Shown here: positions 1 to 8,400 of the stretch, one piece after another | Position numbering within the stretch: position 1 is the first letter of the stretch | How the letters are laid out: every line of letters begins with the position of its first letter | From: Jejuia sp049889775 | Lineage (GTDB): Bacteria; Bacteroidota; Bacteroidia; Flavobacteriales; Flavobacteriaceae | Direction: 5' to 3' | NCBI GenBank assembly: GCA_049889775.1 | Contig: JBMHCT010000020.1 | Coordinates: 124,001-188,000, forward strand | DNA: 64,000 nucleotides | Position numbers and translations under genes: made by a program | The notes under the pieces: model-generated | What the model saw: only the letters and a program-made list of their open reading frames with translations | Databases searched by the model: none | What the model was told of the DNA's origin: nothing

Positions 1-383
1 GTCGTTTTTTCAGAAACCAATCTTGAAAGGTCTAAGTTCTTCTTCAAACTGAGCAGAATTTGATTAGGATTAACAGGCTTAATCAAATAATCTGCAATTT
101 TATTACCAATGGCTTCCTCCATAATATATTCCTCCTCGCTTTTCGTAATCATTACAACAGGTAAACTATCACGTTTCTCCTTAATTTCATTTAAGGTTTC
201 CAAACCTGTAAGCCCTGGCATATTTTCATCTAAAAAAACAATATCAAAATTAATATCTTCAATACAATCAATTGCTTCTGTGCCGCTATTACATGTTGTA
301 ACCTTATAGTTCTTTTTTTCTAGGAATAAAATATGTGGCTTAAGCAAATCTATTTCGTCATCAACCCAAAGAATATGTATCAT
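1..383 (-). CDS. porX: PorX-type response regulator, N-terminal part (runs off the window)
   Basis: This is the first 127 codons of a gene that continues past the left edge. The protein opens MIHILWVDDEIDLLKPHILF and forms a receiver domain, with acidic residues D8/D9, a phosphoacceptor Asp at about residue 52 (VFLDENMPG), and the conserved Thr and Lys in MITKSEEEY and IKPVNPNQIL. These last two strings and the opening are hallmarks of PorX, the two-component regulator linked to the type IX secretion system in Bacteroidota. Full-length PorX carries a C-terminal PglZ/alkaline-phosphatase-like domain, which would lie outside this window. The ATG start directly precedes the conserved first strand. 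The identification rests on recognising the sequence; the second domain cannot be checked here. Confidence 0.85.
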   Translation of the reverse strand, partial: MIHILWVDDEIDLLKPHILFLEKKNYKVTTCNSGTEAIDCIEDINFDIVFLDENMPGLTGLETLNEIKEKRDSLPVVMITKSEEEYIMEEAIGNKIADYLIKPVNPNQILLSLKKNLDLSRLVSEKT

Positions 384-464
384 ACTGGCTTTTATTTGTT
401 GGAGGTCCACATTTTGGACATCATATATTTATATTTGTAAAAATGTAATGCTAAAATTTAAAGT

Positions 465-1679
465 TTGAACAAACTTAAAATCTTAAACGACCCAATTTAC
501 GGATTTATTACAATTCCCAATTCGTTAATTTTCGACCTCATTCAGCATAAATACTTCCAACGTTTAAGACGAATTACGCAAATGGGCATGTCTTATTTGG
601 TTTATCCTGGAGCGCATCATACAAGATTTCATCATGCCATTGGATGTGTACACTTAATGCAGAAAGCAGTGAATATACTTCGCTATAAGGGAGTTACAAT
701 TTCTAAAAGGGAAGAAGAGGCACTTTATATTGCTATTTTATTACACGATATTGGTCATGGTCCGTTTTCACACGCCATGGAACATAGTATTGTAAATGGT
801 GTTTCTCACGAGCACATTTCGCTACTTTTTATGGAGCATTTAAATATAGAGTTTAACGGAAATTTAACGCTCGCCATTCAAATTTTTAAAGGAGAATATG
901 AACGCCCATTTCTATGCCAATTAATATCAAGTCAACTTGATATTGATAGAGCAGATTACCTAAAACGTGACAGTTTTTACACAGGAGTTGCAGAAGGTAA
1001 TGTAAATAGCGAACGTTTAATTACTATGCTAAATGTGGTTGAAGACAGTTTGGTGGTGGAAGAAAAAGGTATTTACAGTGTAGAGAAATTTTTGATTGCA
1101 AGACGTTTTATGTATTGGCAAGTGTATTTACATAAAACAGGTTTGGTTGCTGAACAATTATTGATGCGAGTGTTAAGTAGAGCTAAGGATTTGACACGAA
1201 AGGGTATAGAATTACAAGCGAGTAGTGCACTACTATTTTTTTTAAATAACGATATTTCAAAGCACAATTTTGCTGTTACTACTTTGGAGGTTTTTTCAGA
1301 TTTAGATGATATTGATATTATTTCGGCAATGAAATCTTGGAAAGATCATGATGATTTTGTTTTGAGCAATTTATCTTCTATGATTATAAATAGAGAATTG
1401 CTTAAAATAAAAATCAAGAAAAAGCCTATTGCTAAAGACCGCCTTAAATATCATATTAGCGAGTTAAGGGAGAAATATGATATAAGTGAAGAAGAGGCGA
1501 AATACTTTGTATTTACTGGTGAAATATATAATCAGGCATACCAAACAAAGCAACAGAATATTAATATTTTATACAAATCAGGAAAGATTCAAGATATTGT
1601 TAAGGCTTCAGATCATCTAAATTTAAGGGCATTATCAAAAACAGTTATAAAATACTATGTTTGCTATCCCAAACAATAA
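465..1679 (+). CDS. HD-domain phosphohydrolase (dGTPase-like family)
   Basis: A 404-residue protein of the COG1078 HD superfamily, related to SAMHD1 and dGTP triphosphohydrolases. The metal-binding signature is visible: HTRFHHAIG at about residues 52-60, LLHDIGHGPFSHAMEH with the HD dyad at H94/D95, and DIDRADYLKRD near residue 165. Members hydrolyse phosphate esters of nucleotides; the substrate of this subgroup is not fixed by sequence. The start is TTG, because an in-frame TAA lies six bases upstream (459-461) and no ATG fits before the conserved LNDPIYGFI opening. It reads towards lpxD with a 129-base gap that holds the lpxD promoter, so it is probably a separate transcript. Confidence 0.85.
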   Translation: MNKLKILNDPIYGFITIPNSLIFDLIQHKYFQRLRRITQMGMSYLVYPGAHHTRFHHAIGCVHLMQKAVNILRYKGVTISKREEEALYIAILLHDIGHGPFSHAMEHSIVNGVSHEHISLLFMEHLNIEFNGNLTLAIQIFKGEYERPFLCQLISSQLDIDRADYLKRDSFYTGVAEGNVNSERLITMLNVVEDSLVVEEKGIYSVEKFLIARRFMYWQVYLHKTGLVAEQLLMRVLSRAKDLTRKGIELQASSALLFFLNNDISKHNFAVTTLEVFSDLDDIDIISAMKSWKDHDDFVLSNLSSMIINRELLKIKIKKKPIAKDRLKYHISELREKYDISEEEAKYFVFTGEIYNQAYQTKQQNINILYKSGKIQDIVKASDHLNLRALSKTVIKYYVCYPKQ

Positions 1680-1766
1680 TTTTTAGTTTCTATGAGATAA
1701 ATATGGTTGTTCATAACCATTGAATATCGTCAATTAAGTCGCGTAATAACTTTGTTACATTTTTCC

Positions 1767-1774
1767 TATTTTTG
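1767..1774 (+). promoter_or_regulatory. Bacteroidota -7 promoter box upstream of lpxD
   Basis: TATTTTTG matches the TAnnTTTG -7 consensus of the Bacteroidota housekeeping sigma factor, followed by C as is common. It lies 34 bases before the TTG start of lpxD. No convincing -33 TTTG is found at the usual spacing. Confidence 0.5.
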
Positions 1775-1808
1775 CTCAAATCAAACAAAAACTACTAACT
1801 AAAGACGC

Positions 1809-2834
1809 TTGGAATTTACAGCACAACAAATAGCAGACATTCTCGAAGGAGATGTTGTTGGAGATGCAGATATAAAAGTATCTAAGCTTGCAAAAATTGA
1901 GGAAGGGGTAAAAGGAGCATTAACTTTTCTTGCTAACCCTAAATATACCTCATTTATATATTCAACAAAGGCTTCAATCACAATCGTAAACAGATCTTTT
2001 CAGCCAGAAGAGACAGTCTCAACTACCTTGATTAAGGTTGATGATGCTTATAAATCATTTTCAAAATTACTAGAGTACTATAATCAAGTTAAACTCAATA
2101 AATTTGGAGTAGAACAACCTTCTTTTATTTCTGAATCTTCCAAATATGGAGAAAACATATATATTGGAGCATTTTCATATGTTGGAGAAAATGTAATAAT
2201 TGGAGATAATGTGAAGATATTTCCAAATTCCTATATCGGTGATAACGTGAAAATAGGAGATAACACTATTATTTTTGCAGGTTCTAAAATTTATTCAGAA
2301 TGCATCATTGGTAATAATTGTGTGATTAATTCTGGAGCAATAATAGGAGCCGACGGTTTTGGTTTTGCACCAAACGAAAAAGGAGAATACCAAAAAGTAC
2401 CACAAACAGGCAATGTAGTTTTGGAAGATTTTGTTGATATAGGTGCTGCTACAACTATTGATAGGGCAACTCTAGGATCAACTATTATAAGACAGGGTGT
2501 AAAGTTAGATAACCAAATTCAGATTGCCCATAATGTTGAAATAGGGAAAAATACGGTCATAGCTGCGCAAACAGGAATTGCAGGATCCACAAAAATTGGA
2601 GCGAATTGTCAAATAGGGGGGCAAGTGGGTATTGTAGGACATATAACTATAGGTAATAATGTACGGATACAAGCACAATCTGGTATTGGTAGAAATGTAA
2701 AGGATAATGAGGTTTTACAAGGTTCTCCTGCACTTGCCTATGGAGACTATAATAAATCCTATGTGCATTTTAAGAACTTGCCCAAAATCATCAAAAAACT
2801 AAATGATATAGAAAAAAGCTATGGCAATAGTTAA
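1809..2834 (+). CDS. lpxD: UDP-3-O-(3-hydroxyacyl)glucosamine N-acyltransferase LpxD
   Basis: A 341-residue left-handed beta-helix acyltransferase that adds the second hydroxyacyl chain from ACP onto UDP-3-O-acylglucosamine in lipid A synthesis (cytoplasm). An N-terminal uridine-binding domain (about residues 1-100) is followed by many hexapeptide repeats of the IGDNVKI type. The expected catalytic His is seen at about residue 241 in QIAHNVEIG. The start is TTG, just before the conserved EFTAQQIADIL. Its last 14 bases overlap lpxC/fabZ in another frame, so translation is probably coupled. It heads the lpx block and has a paralogue at 5640-6584. Confidence 0.93.
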   Translation: MEFTAQQIADILEGDVVGDADIKVSKLAKIEEGVKGALTFLANPKYTSFIYSTKASITIVNRSFQPEETVSTTLIKVDDAYKSFSKLLEYYNQVKLNKFGVEQPSFISESSKYGENIYIGAFSYVGENVIIGDNVKIFPNSYIGDNVKIGDNTIIFAGSKIYSECIIGNNCVINSGAIIGADGFGFAPNEKGEYQKVPQTGNVVLEDFVDIGAATTIDRATLGSTIIRQGVKLDNQIQIAHNVEIGKNTVIAAQTGIAGSTKIGANCQIGGQVGIVGHITIGNNVRIQAQSGIGRNVKDNEVLQGSPALAYGDYNKSYVHFKNLPKIIKKLNDIEKSYGNS

Positions 2835-4227
2835 TACTGAAAACAAACAGAAAACTATTAAAACCGATGTGTCACTCACGGGAGTTGGCTTACATACAGG
2901 AAAAAACGTAACCTTGACATTTAAACCGTCAACTGCAAATTCTGGATTAGCCTTTAGAAGAGTAGATTTAGAAGGAACGCCATTAATTGAAGCCGATGCC
3001 AACTATGTTACAAATACACAAAGAGGTACCTGCTTGGAGAAAAATGGTGTGATGATACAAACTTCTGAACATGTATTGGCGGCTTTAGTAGGATTAGACA
3101 TAGATAACGTTATTGTAGAACTTGATGCATCCGAGCCTCCAATCATGGACGGTTCTTCGAAGTTTTTTATTGAAGCTTTAGAAAAAGCTGAAATTGTAGA
3201 ACTAGATGCTACAAGAGAAGAGTTTGTAGTCTCTGATGTTATCTCATATACCGATGAGGAAAGCGGAAGCGAAATTTTGGTAATGCCTGCCAAAGAGTAT
3301 AAGGTTACCACCATGGTAGATTTTGGCACAAAAGTTTTGGGTACACAAAATGCCACTTTAAACCATATTTCCGATTTCAAAAATGAAATAGCCAATTCTA
3401 GAACATTTAGCTTTCTTCATGAAATTGAAATGTTATTAGAGCATGGTTTGATAAAGGGAGGGGATTTAAATAATGCAATTGTTTATGTTGATAAAGCCTT
3501 GTCCCCTGAGACCATGGAGAAATTGCGAAAAGCGTTTAACAAGGAGACCATTGCCGTAAAACCTAATGGTATTCTTGATAATTTAACGTTGCATCATCCC
3601 AACGAAGCGGCGCGGCATAAATTATTAGATGTACTTGGAGATTTAGCGCTGATTGGAACACGAATAAGAGGTAAAGTTATTGCCAATAAGCCAGGACATT
3701 TTGTAAATACGCAATTTGCCAAAAAGCTTTCAAAAATAATAAAGAACGAAAGACGTAATAACGTACCAAATATAGATTTGAATCAAGAGCCATTGATGGA
3801 TGTTACTCAAATAATGGCCATGTTACCCCACCGCCAACCGTTTTTATTATTGGATAAAGTCTTTGAATTAACGGATAAGCATGTTGTAGGCATGAAGAAT
3901 GTCACTATGAATGAGGAGTTCTTTAAAGGGCACTTCCCTGGTGCACCGGTAATGCCAGGAGTTCTTATTGTTGAAGCTATGGCGCAAACAGGTGGTATAT
4001 TAGTGCTAAGTACAGTACCAGACCCCGAAAACTATTTAACATTCTTCATGAAAATGGATAATGTGAAATTCAAAAGGAAAGTTTCTCCAGGAGATACTTT
4101 AATATTTAAGTGTACGTTGATAACACCAATACGCCGTGGTATTTGTCATATGCAAGGTTATGCCTATGCAAACGGTAAATTGGCTGCAGAAGCGGAATTG
4201 ATGGCGCAAATTTCAAAAGTGAAGTAA
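2821..4227 (+). CDS. lpxC/fabZ: Bifunctional LpxC-FabZ: UDP-3-O-acyl-GlcNAc deacetylase / 3-hydroxyacyl-ACP dehydratase
   Basis: A 468-residue fusion typical of Bacteroidota. Residues about 1-310 are LpxC, the zinc deacetylase committing to lipid A: SEHVLAALVG carries one zinc His, and HHPNEAARHKLLDVLGD gives the HxxxD ligands near residues 270-275. Residues about 320-468 are FabZ, the fatty-acid dehydratase: LPHRQPFLLLDKV, then GHFPGAPVMPGVLIVEAMAQ with the catalytic His and Glu. The fusion joins a sugar-side and a fatty-acid-side step at the branch point for hydroxyacyl-ACP. ATG start inside the end of lpxD (14-base overlap); lpxA follows after 11 bases. Confidence 0.96.
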   Translation: MAIVNTENKQKTIKTDVSLTGVGLHTGKNVTLTFKPSTANSGLAFRRVDLEGTPLIEADANYVTNTQRGTCLEKNGVMIQTSEHVLAALVGLDIDNVIVELDASEPPIMDGSSKFFIEALEKAEIVELDATREEFVVSDVISYTDEESGSEILVMPAKEYKVTTMVDFGTKVLGTQNATLNHISDFKNEIANSRTFSFLHEIEMLLEHGLIKGGDLNNAIVYVDKALSPETMEKLRKAFNKETIAVKPNGILDNLTLHHPNEAARHKLLDVLGDLALIGTRIRGKVIANKPGHFVNTQFAKKLSKIIKNERRNNVPNIDLNQEPLMDVTQIMAMLPHRQPFLLLDKVFELTDKHVVGMKNVTMNEEFFKGHFPGAPVMPGVLIVEAMAQTGGILVLSTVPDPENYLTFFMKMDNVKFKRKVSPGDTLIFKCTLITPIRRGICHMQGYAYANGKLAAEAELMAQISKVK

Positions 4228-4238
4228 TAACAAAACGT

Positions 4239-5024
4239 ATGAATCAACCTTTAGCATATGTGCACCCTGGTGCGAAAATCGCAAAAAACGTGGTGATAGA
4301 ACCTTTTACAACGATTAATAATAATGTTGTAATTGGCGAGGGCACTTGGATTGGGAGTAATGTTACCATCATGGAAGGGGCTCGTATTGGTAAAAACTGC
4401 AATATTTTTCCAGGTTCTGTAATTTCTGCAGTTCCGCAAGATTTAAAATATAATGATGAGGATACAACTGTTGAGATTGGTAATAATGTAACCATAAGGG
4501 AATGTGTTACTATCAATAGAGGTACTGCAGATAGGATGAAGACTGTAGTAGGCAATAATTGTTTAATTATGGCTTATTGTCATATCGCGCATGATTGTAT
4601 TGTTGGAGACAACTGTATTTTTTCAAACAATAGCACGCTTGCTGGACATATTACCGTTGGAGATTATGTTGTTTTAGCAGGTATGACAGCGGTTCATCAG
4701 TTTGTTTCTGTTGGAAATCATGCCTTTGTTACTGGTGGTTCTTTAGTTAGAAAAGATGTGCCTCCGTATGTAAAAGCAGCACGTGAGCCCTTATCTTATG
4801 TAGGAATTAATTCCGTAGGATTACGTCGCAGAGGCTTCACCACTGAGAAAATTAGAGAGATTCAAGATATATATAGAATACTCTATCAAAAAACATATAA
4901 TAATTCCCAAGCGGCTGATATTATTGAAGCAGAAATGGAAGCCACACCAGAGCGTGATGAAATTCTTCAGTTTATTAAGAATTCACATAGAGGAATTATG
5001 AAAGGATACTTTAAATCAAATTAA
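4239..5024 (+). CDS. lpxA: Acyl-ACP--UDP-N-acetylglucosamine O-acyltransferase LpxA
   Basis: A 261-residue trimeric left-handed beta-helix enzyme performing the first lipid A step, transfer of 3-hydroxyacyl from ACP to O-3 of UDP-GlcNAc. Hexapeptide repeats fill residues 1-185. The catalytic His is in CHIAHDC (about residue 118), followed by NNSTLAGHITVGDY and the family signature GLRRRGFT. The length equals typical LpxA (about 260). It sits 11 bases behind lpxC/fabZ and 18 bases before efp, so one transcript is likely. Confidence 0.96.
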   Translation: MNQPLAYVHPGAKIAKNVVIEPFTTINNNVVIGEGTWIGSNVTIMEGARIGKNCNIFPGSVISAVPQDLKYNDEDTTVEIGNNVTIRECVTINRGTADRMKTVVGNNCLIMAYCHIAHDCIVGDNCIFSNNSTLAGHITVGDYVVLAGMTAVHQFVSVGNHAFVTGGSLVRKDVPPYVKAAREPLSYVGINSVGLRRRGFTTEKIREIQDIYRILYQKTYNNSQAADIIEAEMEATPERDEILQFIKNSHRGIMKGYFKSN

Positions 5025-5042
5025 AAATAGCTGTAAAATTAT

Positions 5043-5609
5043 ATGGTAACTACGAGTGATATTAGAAACGGATTATGTATTAGATATAATAACGACATTT
5101 ATAAAATAGTTGAATTTTTACATGTAAAACCAGGAAAAGGACCGGCATTCGTTAGAACAAAGCTTAAAAGTGTCACCAACGGAAAGGTAATTGATAACAC
5201 GTTTTCTGCGGGACATAAATTGGAAGATGTGCGTGTTGAAACGCATAAGTTTCAATTTTTATATAATGATGGTGAATATTATCACCTCATGAATACTGAG
5301 GATTACTCACAAATTCAGTTGACAGATGCAGCTTTAGACAATCCAGGACTAATGAAGGAAGGTGAAGTTGTTACGGTTTTGATAAATACCGAAGACGATA
5401 TGCCATTGTCTGTAGATTTACCTGCTAGTGTAGTTCTAGAAGTTACCCATACTGAACCAGGTGTAAAGGGAAATACCGCTACTAATGCAACAAAACCGGC
5501 CACTGTTGAAACAGGTGCAACTGTGAATGTGCCATTGTTTATAAATGAAGGTGATAAAATTAAAGTTGAGACTGATAAAGGTACATATAAAGAACGTGTA
5601 AAAGAATAA
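5043..5609 (+). CDS. efp: Translation elongation factor P
   Basis: A 188-residue EF-P, which binds stalled ribosomes and helps form peptide bonds at consecutive prolines. The N-terminal KOW-like domain contains HVKPGKGPAFVRTKLK, placing Lys32 at the loop tip that is modified or used directly to reach the peptidyl-transferase centre. Two OB-like domains follow, and GDKIKVETDKGTYKERVKE is the usual C-terminus. Location inside the lpx block, 18 bases after lpxA, is a frequent flavobacterial arrangement. No modification gene (epmA/B, dhs, earP) is seen in the window. Confidence 0.95.
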   Translation: MVTTSDIRNGLCIRYNNDIYKIVEFLHVKPGKGPAFVRTKLKSVTNGKVIDNTFSAGHKLEDVRVETHKFQFLYNDGEYYHLMNTEDYSQIQLTDAALDNPGLMKEGEVVTVLINTEDDMPLSVDLPASVVLEVTHTEPGVKGNTATNATKPATVETGATVNVPLFINEGDKIKVETDKGTYKERVKE

Positions 5610-5610
5610 A

Positions 5611-5639
5611 ATGTCATTCAGAGCGTTAGCGAAGAATCT
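5611..5639. repeat. Short dispersed-type intergenic repeat
   Basis: The 30-base gap between efp and the second lpxD-like gene reads GTCATTCAGAGCG then TTAGCGAAGAATC. From memory it resembles a short motif that recurs between genes in many Bacteroidota genomes. Only one copy is seen in this window, so repetition cannot be shown here. It ends exactly at the start codon of the next gene. Confidence 0.4.
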
Positions 5640-6584
5640 ATGAAATTTCCTCAACCAAAATCCCTTAAAAATATTGCGGAACTCGTCAATTGTGAATTTG
5701 TTGGTGATGCCAATTTGCCTGTTTTGGGAATGAACGAAATTCATGTTGTACAACCTGGTGATATTGTTTTTGTAGATCATCCGAAATATTACGATAAAGC
5801 ATTGCAGTCTGCTGCAACCATTGTATTAATTAACAAAAAAGTAGATTGTCCAGAAGGAAAAGCACTTTTAATAAGTGATGATCCGTTTAGGGATTTCAAT
5901 AAATTATCAAATCATTTTAAGCCCTTTCAACCTTCAAATAAATCAATTTCAGACTTAGCTGAAATAGGCGAGGGTACCATTATACAGCCCAATACATTTA
6001 TTGGCAACAATGTGAAAATTGGAAAGAACTGTACAATTCATTCAAATGTAAGTATTTATGATGATGCTGTAATAGGTAATAACGTTACCATTCATGCAGG
6101 AACTGTTTTCGGTGCAAACGCTTTTTACTATAAAAACAGACCCGAAGGCTTTGATAGACTAATTTCTTGCGGTCGCGTGGTTATTGAAGATAATGTTGAT
6201 ATTGGTGCTTCATGTACGATAGATAAAGGCGTAACTGGAGATACCACTATTAAAGCGGGAACTAAAATTGATAATTTGGTTCAGATCGGTCATGATACTG
6301 TAATTGGTAAAAAATGTTTAATAGCATCTCAGGTTGGAATTGCTGGCTGCGTTGTTGTAGAGGATGAGGTTACCATTTGGGGGCAGGTTGGTATTACTAG
6401 CGGCATTACTATTGGTAAAAAAGCTGTGATTTCTGCAAAAGCAGGTGTAAGCAAATCTTTGGAAGGAGGAAAACACTATTTCGGAATTCCGGCAGATGAT
6501 TTCCGTTCAAAATACAAAGAAATAGCATCTATCAAGAAAATTCCTGAAATCTTAGATATTTTAAAAAATCAAGACAAGAAGTAG
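5640..6584 (+). CDS. Second LpxD-like hexapeptide N-acyltransferase
   Basis: A 314-residue left-handed beta-helix protein related to LpxD, with an N-terminal domain (residues 1-105, KNIAELVNCEFVGDANLPVLG), hexapeptide repeats to about residue 265, and a short helical tail. A His in QIGHDTVIG matches the catalytic position of LpxD, so it may be active. It contrasts with the bona fide LpxD at 1809-2834 by a shorter, divergent N-terminus and an aromatic insertion (NAFYYKNRPEGFD). Many flavobacteria carry such a second copy next to efp. Its acceptor or acyl donor is unknown; an alternative lipid A or another sugar is possible. Confidence 0.8.
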   Translation: MKFPQPKSLKNIAELVNCEFVGDANLPVLGMNEIHVVQPGDIVFVDHPKYYDKALQSAATIVLINKKVDCPEGKALLISDDPFRDFNKLSNHFKPFQPSNKSISDLAEIGEGTIIQPNTFIGNNVKIGKNCTIHSNVSIYDDAVIGNNVTIHAGTVFGANAFYYKNRPEGFDRLISCGRVVIEDNVDIGASCTIDKGVTGDTTIKAGTKIDNLVQIGHDTVIGKKCLIASQVGIAGCVVVEDEVTIWGQVGITSGITIGKKAVISAKAGVSKSLEGGKHYFGIPADDFRSKYKEIASIKKIPEILDILKNQDKK

Positions 6585-6607
6585 TTTAATTTTTCTTCAA
6601 AATAAAT

Positions 6608-6615
6608 TACTTTTG
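6608..6615 (+). promoter_or_regulatory. -7 promoter box for sucD
   Basis: TACTTTTG fits TAnnTTTG exactly and is followed by GGCAC. TTTA at 6585-6588 sits 19 bases upstream and could act as the -33 element. The box lies 34 bases before the sucD ATG. Confidence 0.55.
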
Positions 6616-6649
6616 TGGCACTTAAAAATTCACAAGAAAATCATCACAT

Positions 6650-7522
6650 ATGAGCGTTTTAGTAAATAAGGATTCAAAAATTATTGTTCAGGGTTTTACG
6701 GGTAGTGAAGGTACATTTCATGCAAGTCAAATGATTGAGTATGGAACTAATGTAGTTGGAGGCGTTACCCCAGGAAAAGGCGGTCAAACCCATTTAGATA
6801 AACCTGTGTTTAACACCGTTGCAGAAGCTGTTGATAAAGTGGGTGCAGACACTACAATTATTTTTGTGCCACCTGCGTTTGCGGCAGATGCGATTATGGA
6901 AGCTGCGGATGCCGGTATTAAGGTAATTATAACGATTACTGAGGGGATTCCAGTTGCCGATATGATTAAAGCTTCAAACTATATAAAAGACAGAGGTTCA
7001 AGATTAATTGGCCCAAACTGTCCTGGAGTTATTACTCCTGGTGAAGCGAAGGTTGGTATCATGCCAGGTTTTGTTTTCAAGGAAGGAAAAGTTGGCATCG
7101 TATCTAAATCAGGAACGCTTACCTATGAAGCTGCGGATCAAGTTGTAAAACAAGGTTTAGGAATTACTACAGCCATTGGTATTGGTGGAGATCCAATTAT
7201 TGGAACCACAACCAAAGAAGCTGTAGAATTGTTAATTAACGACCCTGAAACTGAAGCTGTTGTCATGATTGGTGAAATAGGCGGTCAGTTAGAAGCAGAT
7301 GCTGCAAGTTGGTACAAAGAAAGTGGAAGCACAAAACCTATTGTTGGTTTTATAGCTGGTGAAACTGCACCTGCAGGTCGTACTATGGGGCACGCTGGTG
7401 CTATTGTTGGCGGTAGTGATGATACTGCTCAGGCCAAAAAGAAAATAATGAGAGCATGTGGTATTCATGTTGTGGATTCACCAGCAGAAATTGGTAAAAA
7501 AGTAGCAGAAGTATTAGCTTAA
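6650..7522 (+). CDS. sucD: Succinate--CoA ligase, alpha subunit
   Basis: A 290-residue SucD that makes succinate and ATP/GTP from succinyl-CoA in the TCA cycle, working with SucC. The CoA-binding Rossmann domain comes first (IVQGFTGSEGTFHA, GVTPGKGG), then the ligase domain with the phosphohistidine loop GHAGAIVGG (His248). RLIGPNCPG and GIGGDPIIGT are also characteristic. The length is standard. It has its own promoter and terminator, so it appears monocistronic; the beta subunit gene sucC is not in the window, which is common in this family. Confidence 0.96.
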   Translation: MSVLVNKDSKIIVQGFTGSEGTFHASQMIEYGTNVVGGVTPGKGGQTHLDKPVFNTVAEAVDKVGADTTIIFVPPAFAADAIMEAADAGIKVIITITEGIPVADMIKASNYIKDRGSRLIGPNCPGVITPGEAKVGIMPGFVFKEGKVGIVSKSGTLTYEAADQVVKQGLGITTAIGIGGDPIIGTTTKEAVELLINDPETEAVVMIGEIGGQLEADAASWYKESGSTKPIVGFIAGETAPAGRTMGHAGAIVGGSDDTAQAKKKIMRACGIHVVDSPAEIGKKVAEVLA

Positions 7523-7541
7523 GAATAAGATTCAAATTGTT

Positions 7542-7572
7542 AAAACCTTGCAAATATTGTGAGGTTTTTTCA
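7542..7572 (+). terminator. Rho-independent terminator after sucD
   Basis: AAAACCT (from 7542) pairs with AGGTTTT across a loop of about 13 bases, followed by more T. It lies 20 bases after the sucD stop. Confidence 0.6.
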
Positions 7573-7593
7573 TTTAGAGGAGGTTGTATTTGT

Positions 7594-7601
7594 TATATTT
7601 G
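7594..7601 (+). promoter_or_regulatory. -7 promoter box for fabG
   Basis: TATATTTG matches TAnnTTTG, 27 bases before the fabG start and after the sucD terminator. No clear -33 TTTG is at standard spacing; a T-run at 7565-7570 is the nearest candidate. Confidence 0.5.
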
Positions 7602-7628
7602 AATAAACTCATAAACTAATTATAACTA

Positions 7629-8375
7629 ATGAAATTATTAGAAGGAAAAACAGCTATAATCACAGGAGCGAGCAGAGGCATAGGAAGAGGGATTGCAAAA
7701 GTTTTTGCCGAACAAGGTGCACAAGTAGCATTTACATATAGTTCTTCCGTTGAGGCTGCAAATGCATTAGAAAAAGAACTTCAAGATGCTGGTGTTAAAG
7801 CAAAAGGTTATCAAAGTAATGCGGCTAGTTTTGAAGAAGCTCAAAAATTAGCGGATGATGTAGTAAATGACTTTGGTAGTATAGATATTTTGGTGAACAA
7901 TGCAGGTATCACGAAGGATAATTTGTTAATGCGCATTTCTGAAGAAGATTTTGATACAGTTATTGAAGTTAACTTAAAATCTGTATTTAATATGACCAAA
8001 GCGGTGCAGCGCACCATGTTAAAACAGCGCAAAGGCTCAATAATTAATATGAGTTCTGTAGTTGGTGTAAAAGGAAATGCAGGACAAACTAATTATGCAG
8101 CTTCAAAGGCAGGTATTATAGGTTTTTCTAAGTCTGTTGCCTTAGAATTAGGTTCAAGAAATATTAGAAGCAATGTTATAGCTCCAGGCTTTATTGAGAC
8201 AGAAATGACAGCAAAACTAGATGAGGAAGTTGTGAAAGGCTGGAGAGCAGGTATTCCTTTAAAACGAGGTGGTACACCTGAGGATGTAGCTAATGCTTGT
8301 GTGTTTTTAGCAAGTGATTTGAGTGCTTACGTTACGGGACAAACTTTAAATGTTGATGGAGGAATGTTGACTTAA
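7629..8375 (+). CDS. fabG: 3-oxoacyl-ACP reductase FabG
   Basis: A 248-residue short-chain dehydrogenase that reduces 3-oxoacyl-ACP with NADPH in fatty acid elongation. It shows the cofactor loop TGASRGIG (residues 12-19), NNAGIT, the catalytic Ser in NMSSVVG, and Y156xxxK160 in NYAASKAG. The ending GQTLNVDGGML is typical for FabG rather than generic SDRs. It has its own promoter and is followed after 25 bases by the VWA gene. Confidence 0.93.
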   Translation: MKLLEGKTAIITGASRGIGRGIAKVFAEQGAQVAFTYSSSVEAANALEKELQDAGVKAKGYQSNAASFEEAQKLADDVVNDFGSIDILVNNAGITKDNLLMRISEEDFDTVIEVNLKSVFNMTKAVQRTMLKQRKGSIINMSSVVGVKGNAGQTNYAASKAGIIGFSKSVALELGSRNIRSNVIAPGFIETEMTAKLDEEVVKGWRAGIPLKRGGTPEDVANACVFLASDLSAYVTGQTLNVDGGMLT

Positions 8376-8400
8376 TATCAGATATTCTTAAAGGCTTTAA

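Noticed and set aside
109..309. Plus-strand ORF of 66 codons near the left end
   Set aside because: It lies opposite the porX receiver domain, which has clear conserved motifs on the minus strand.
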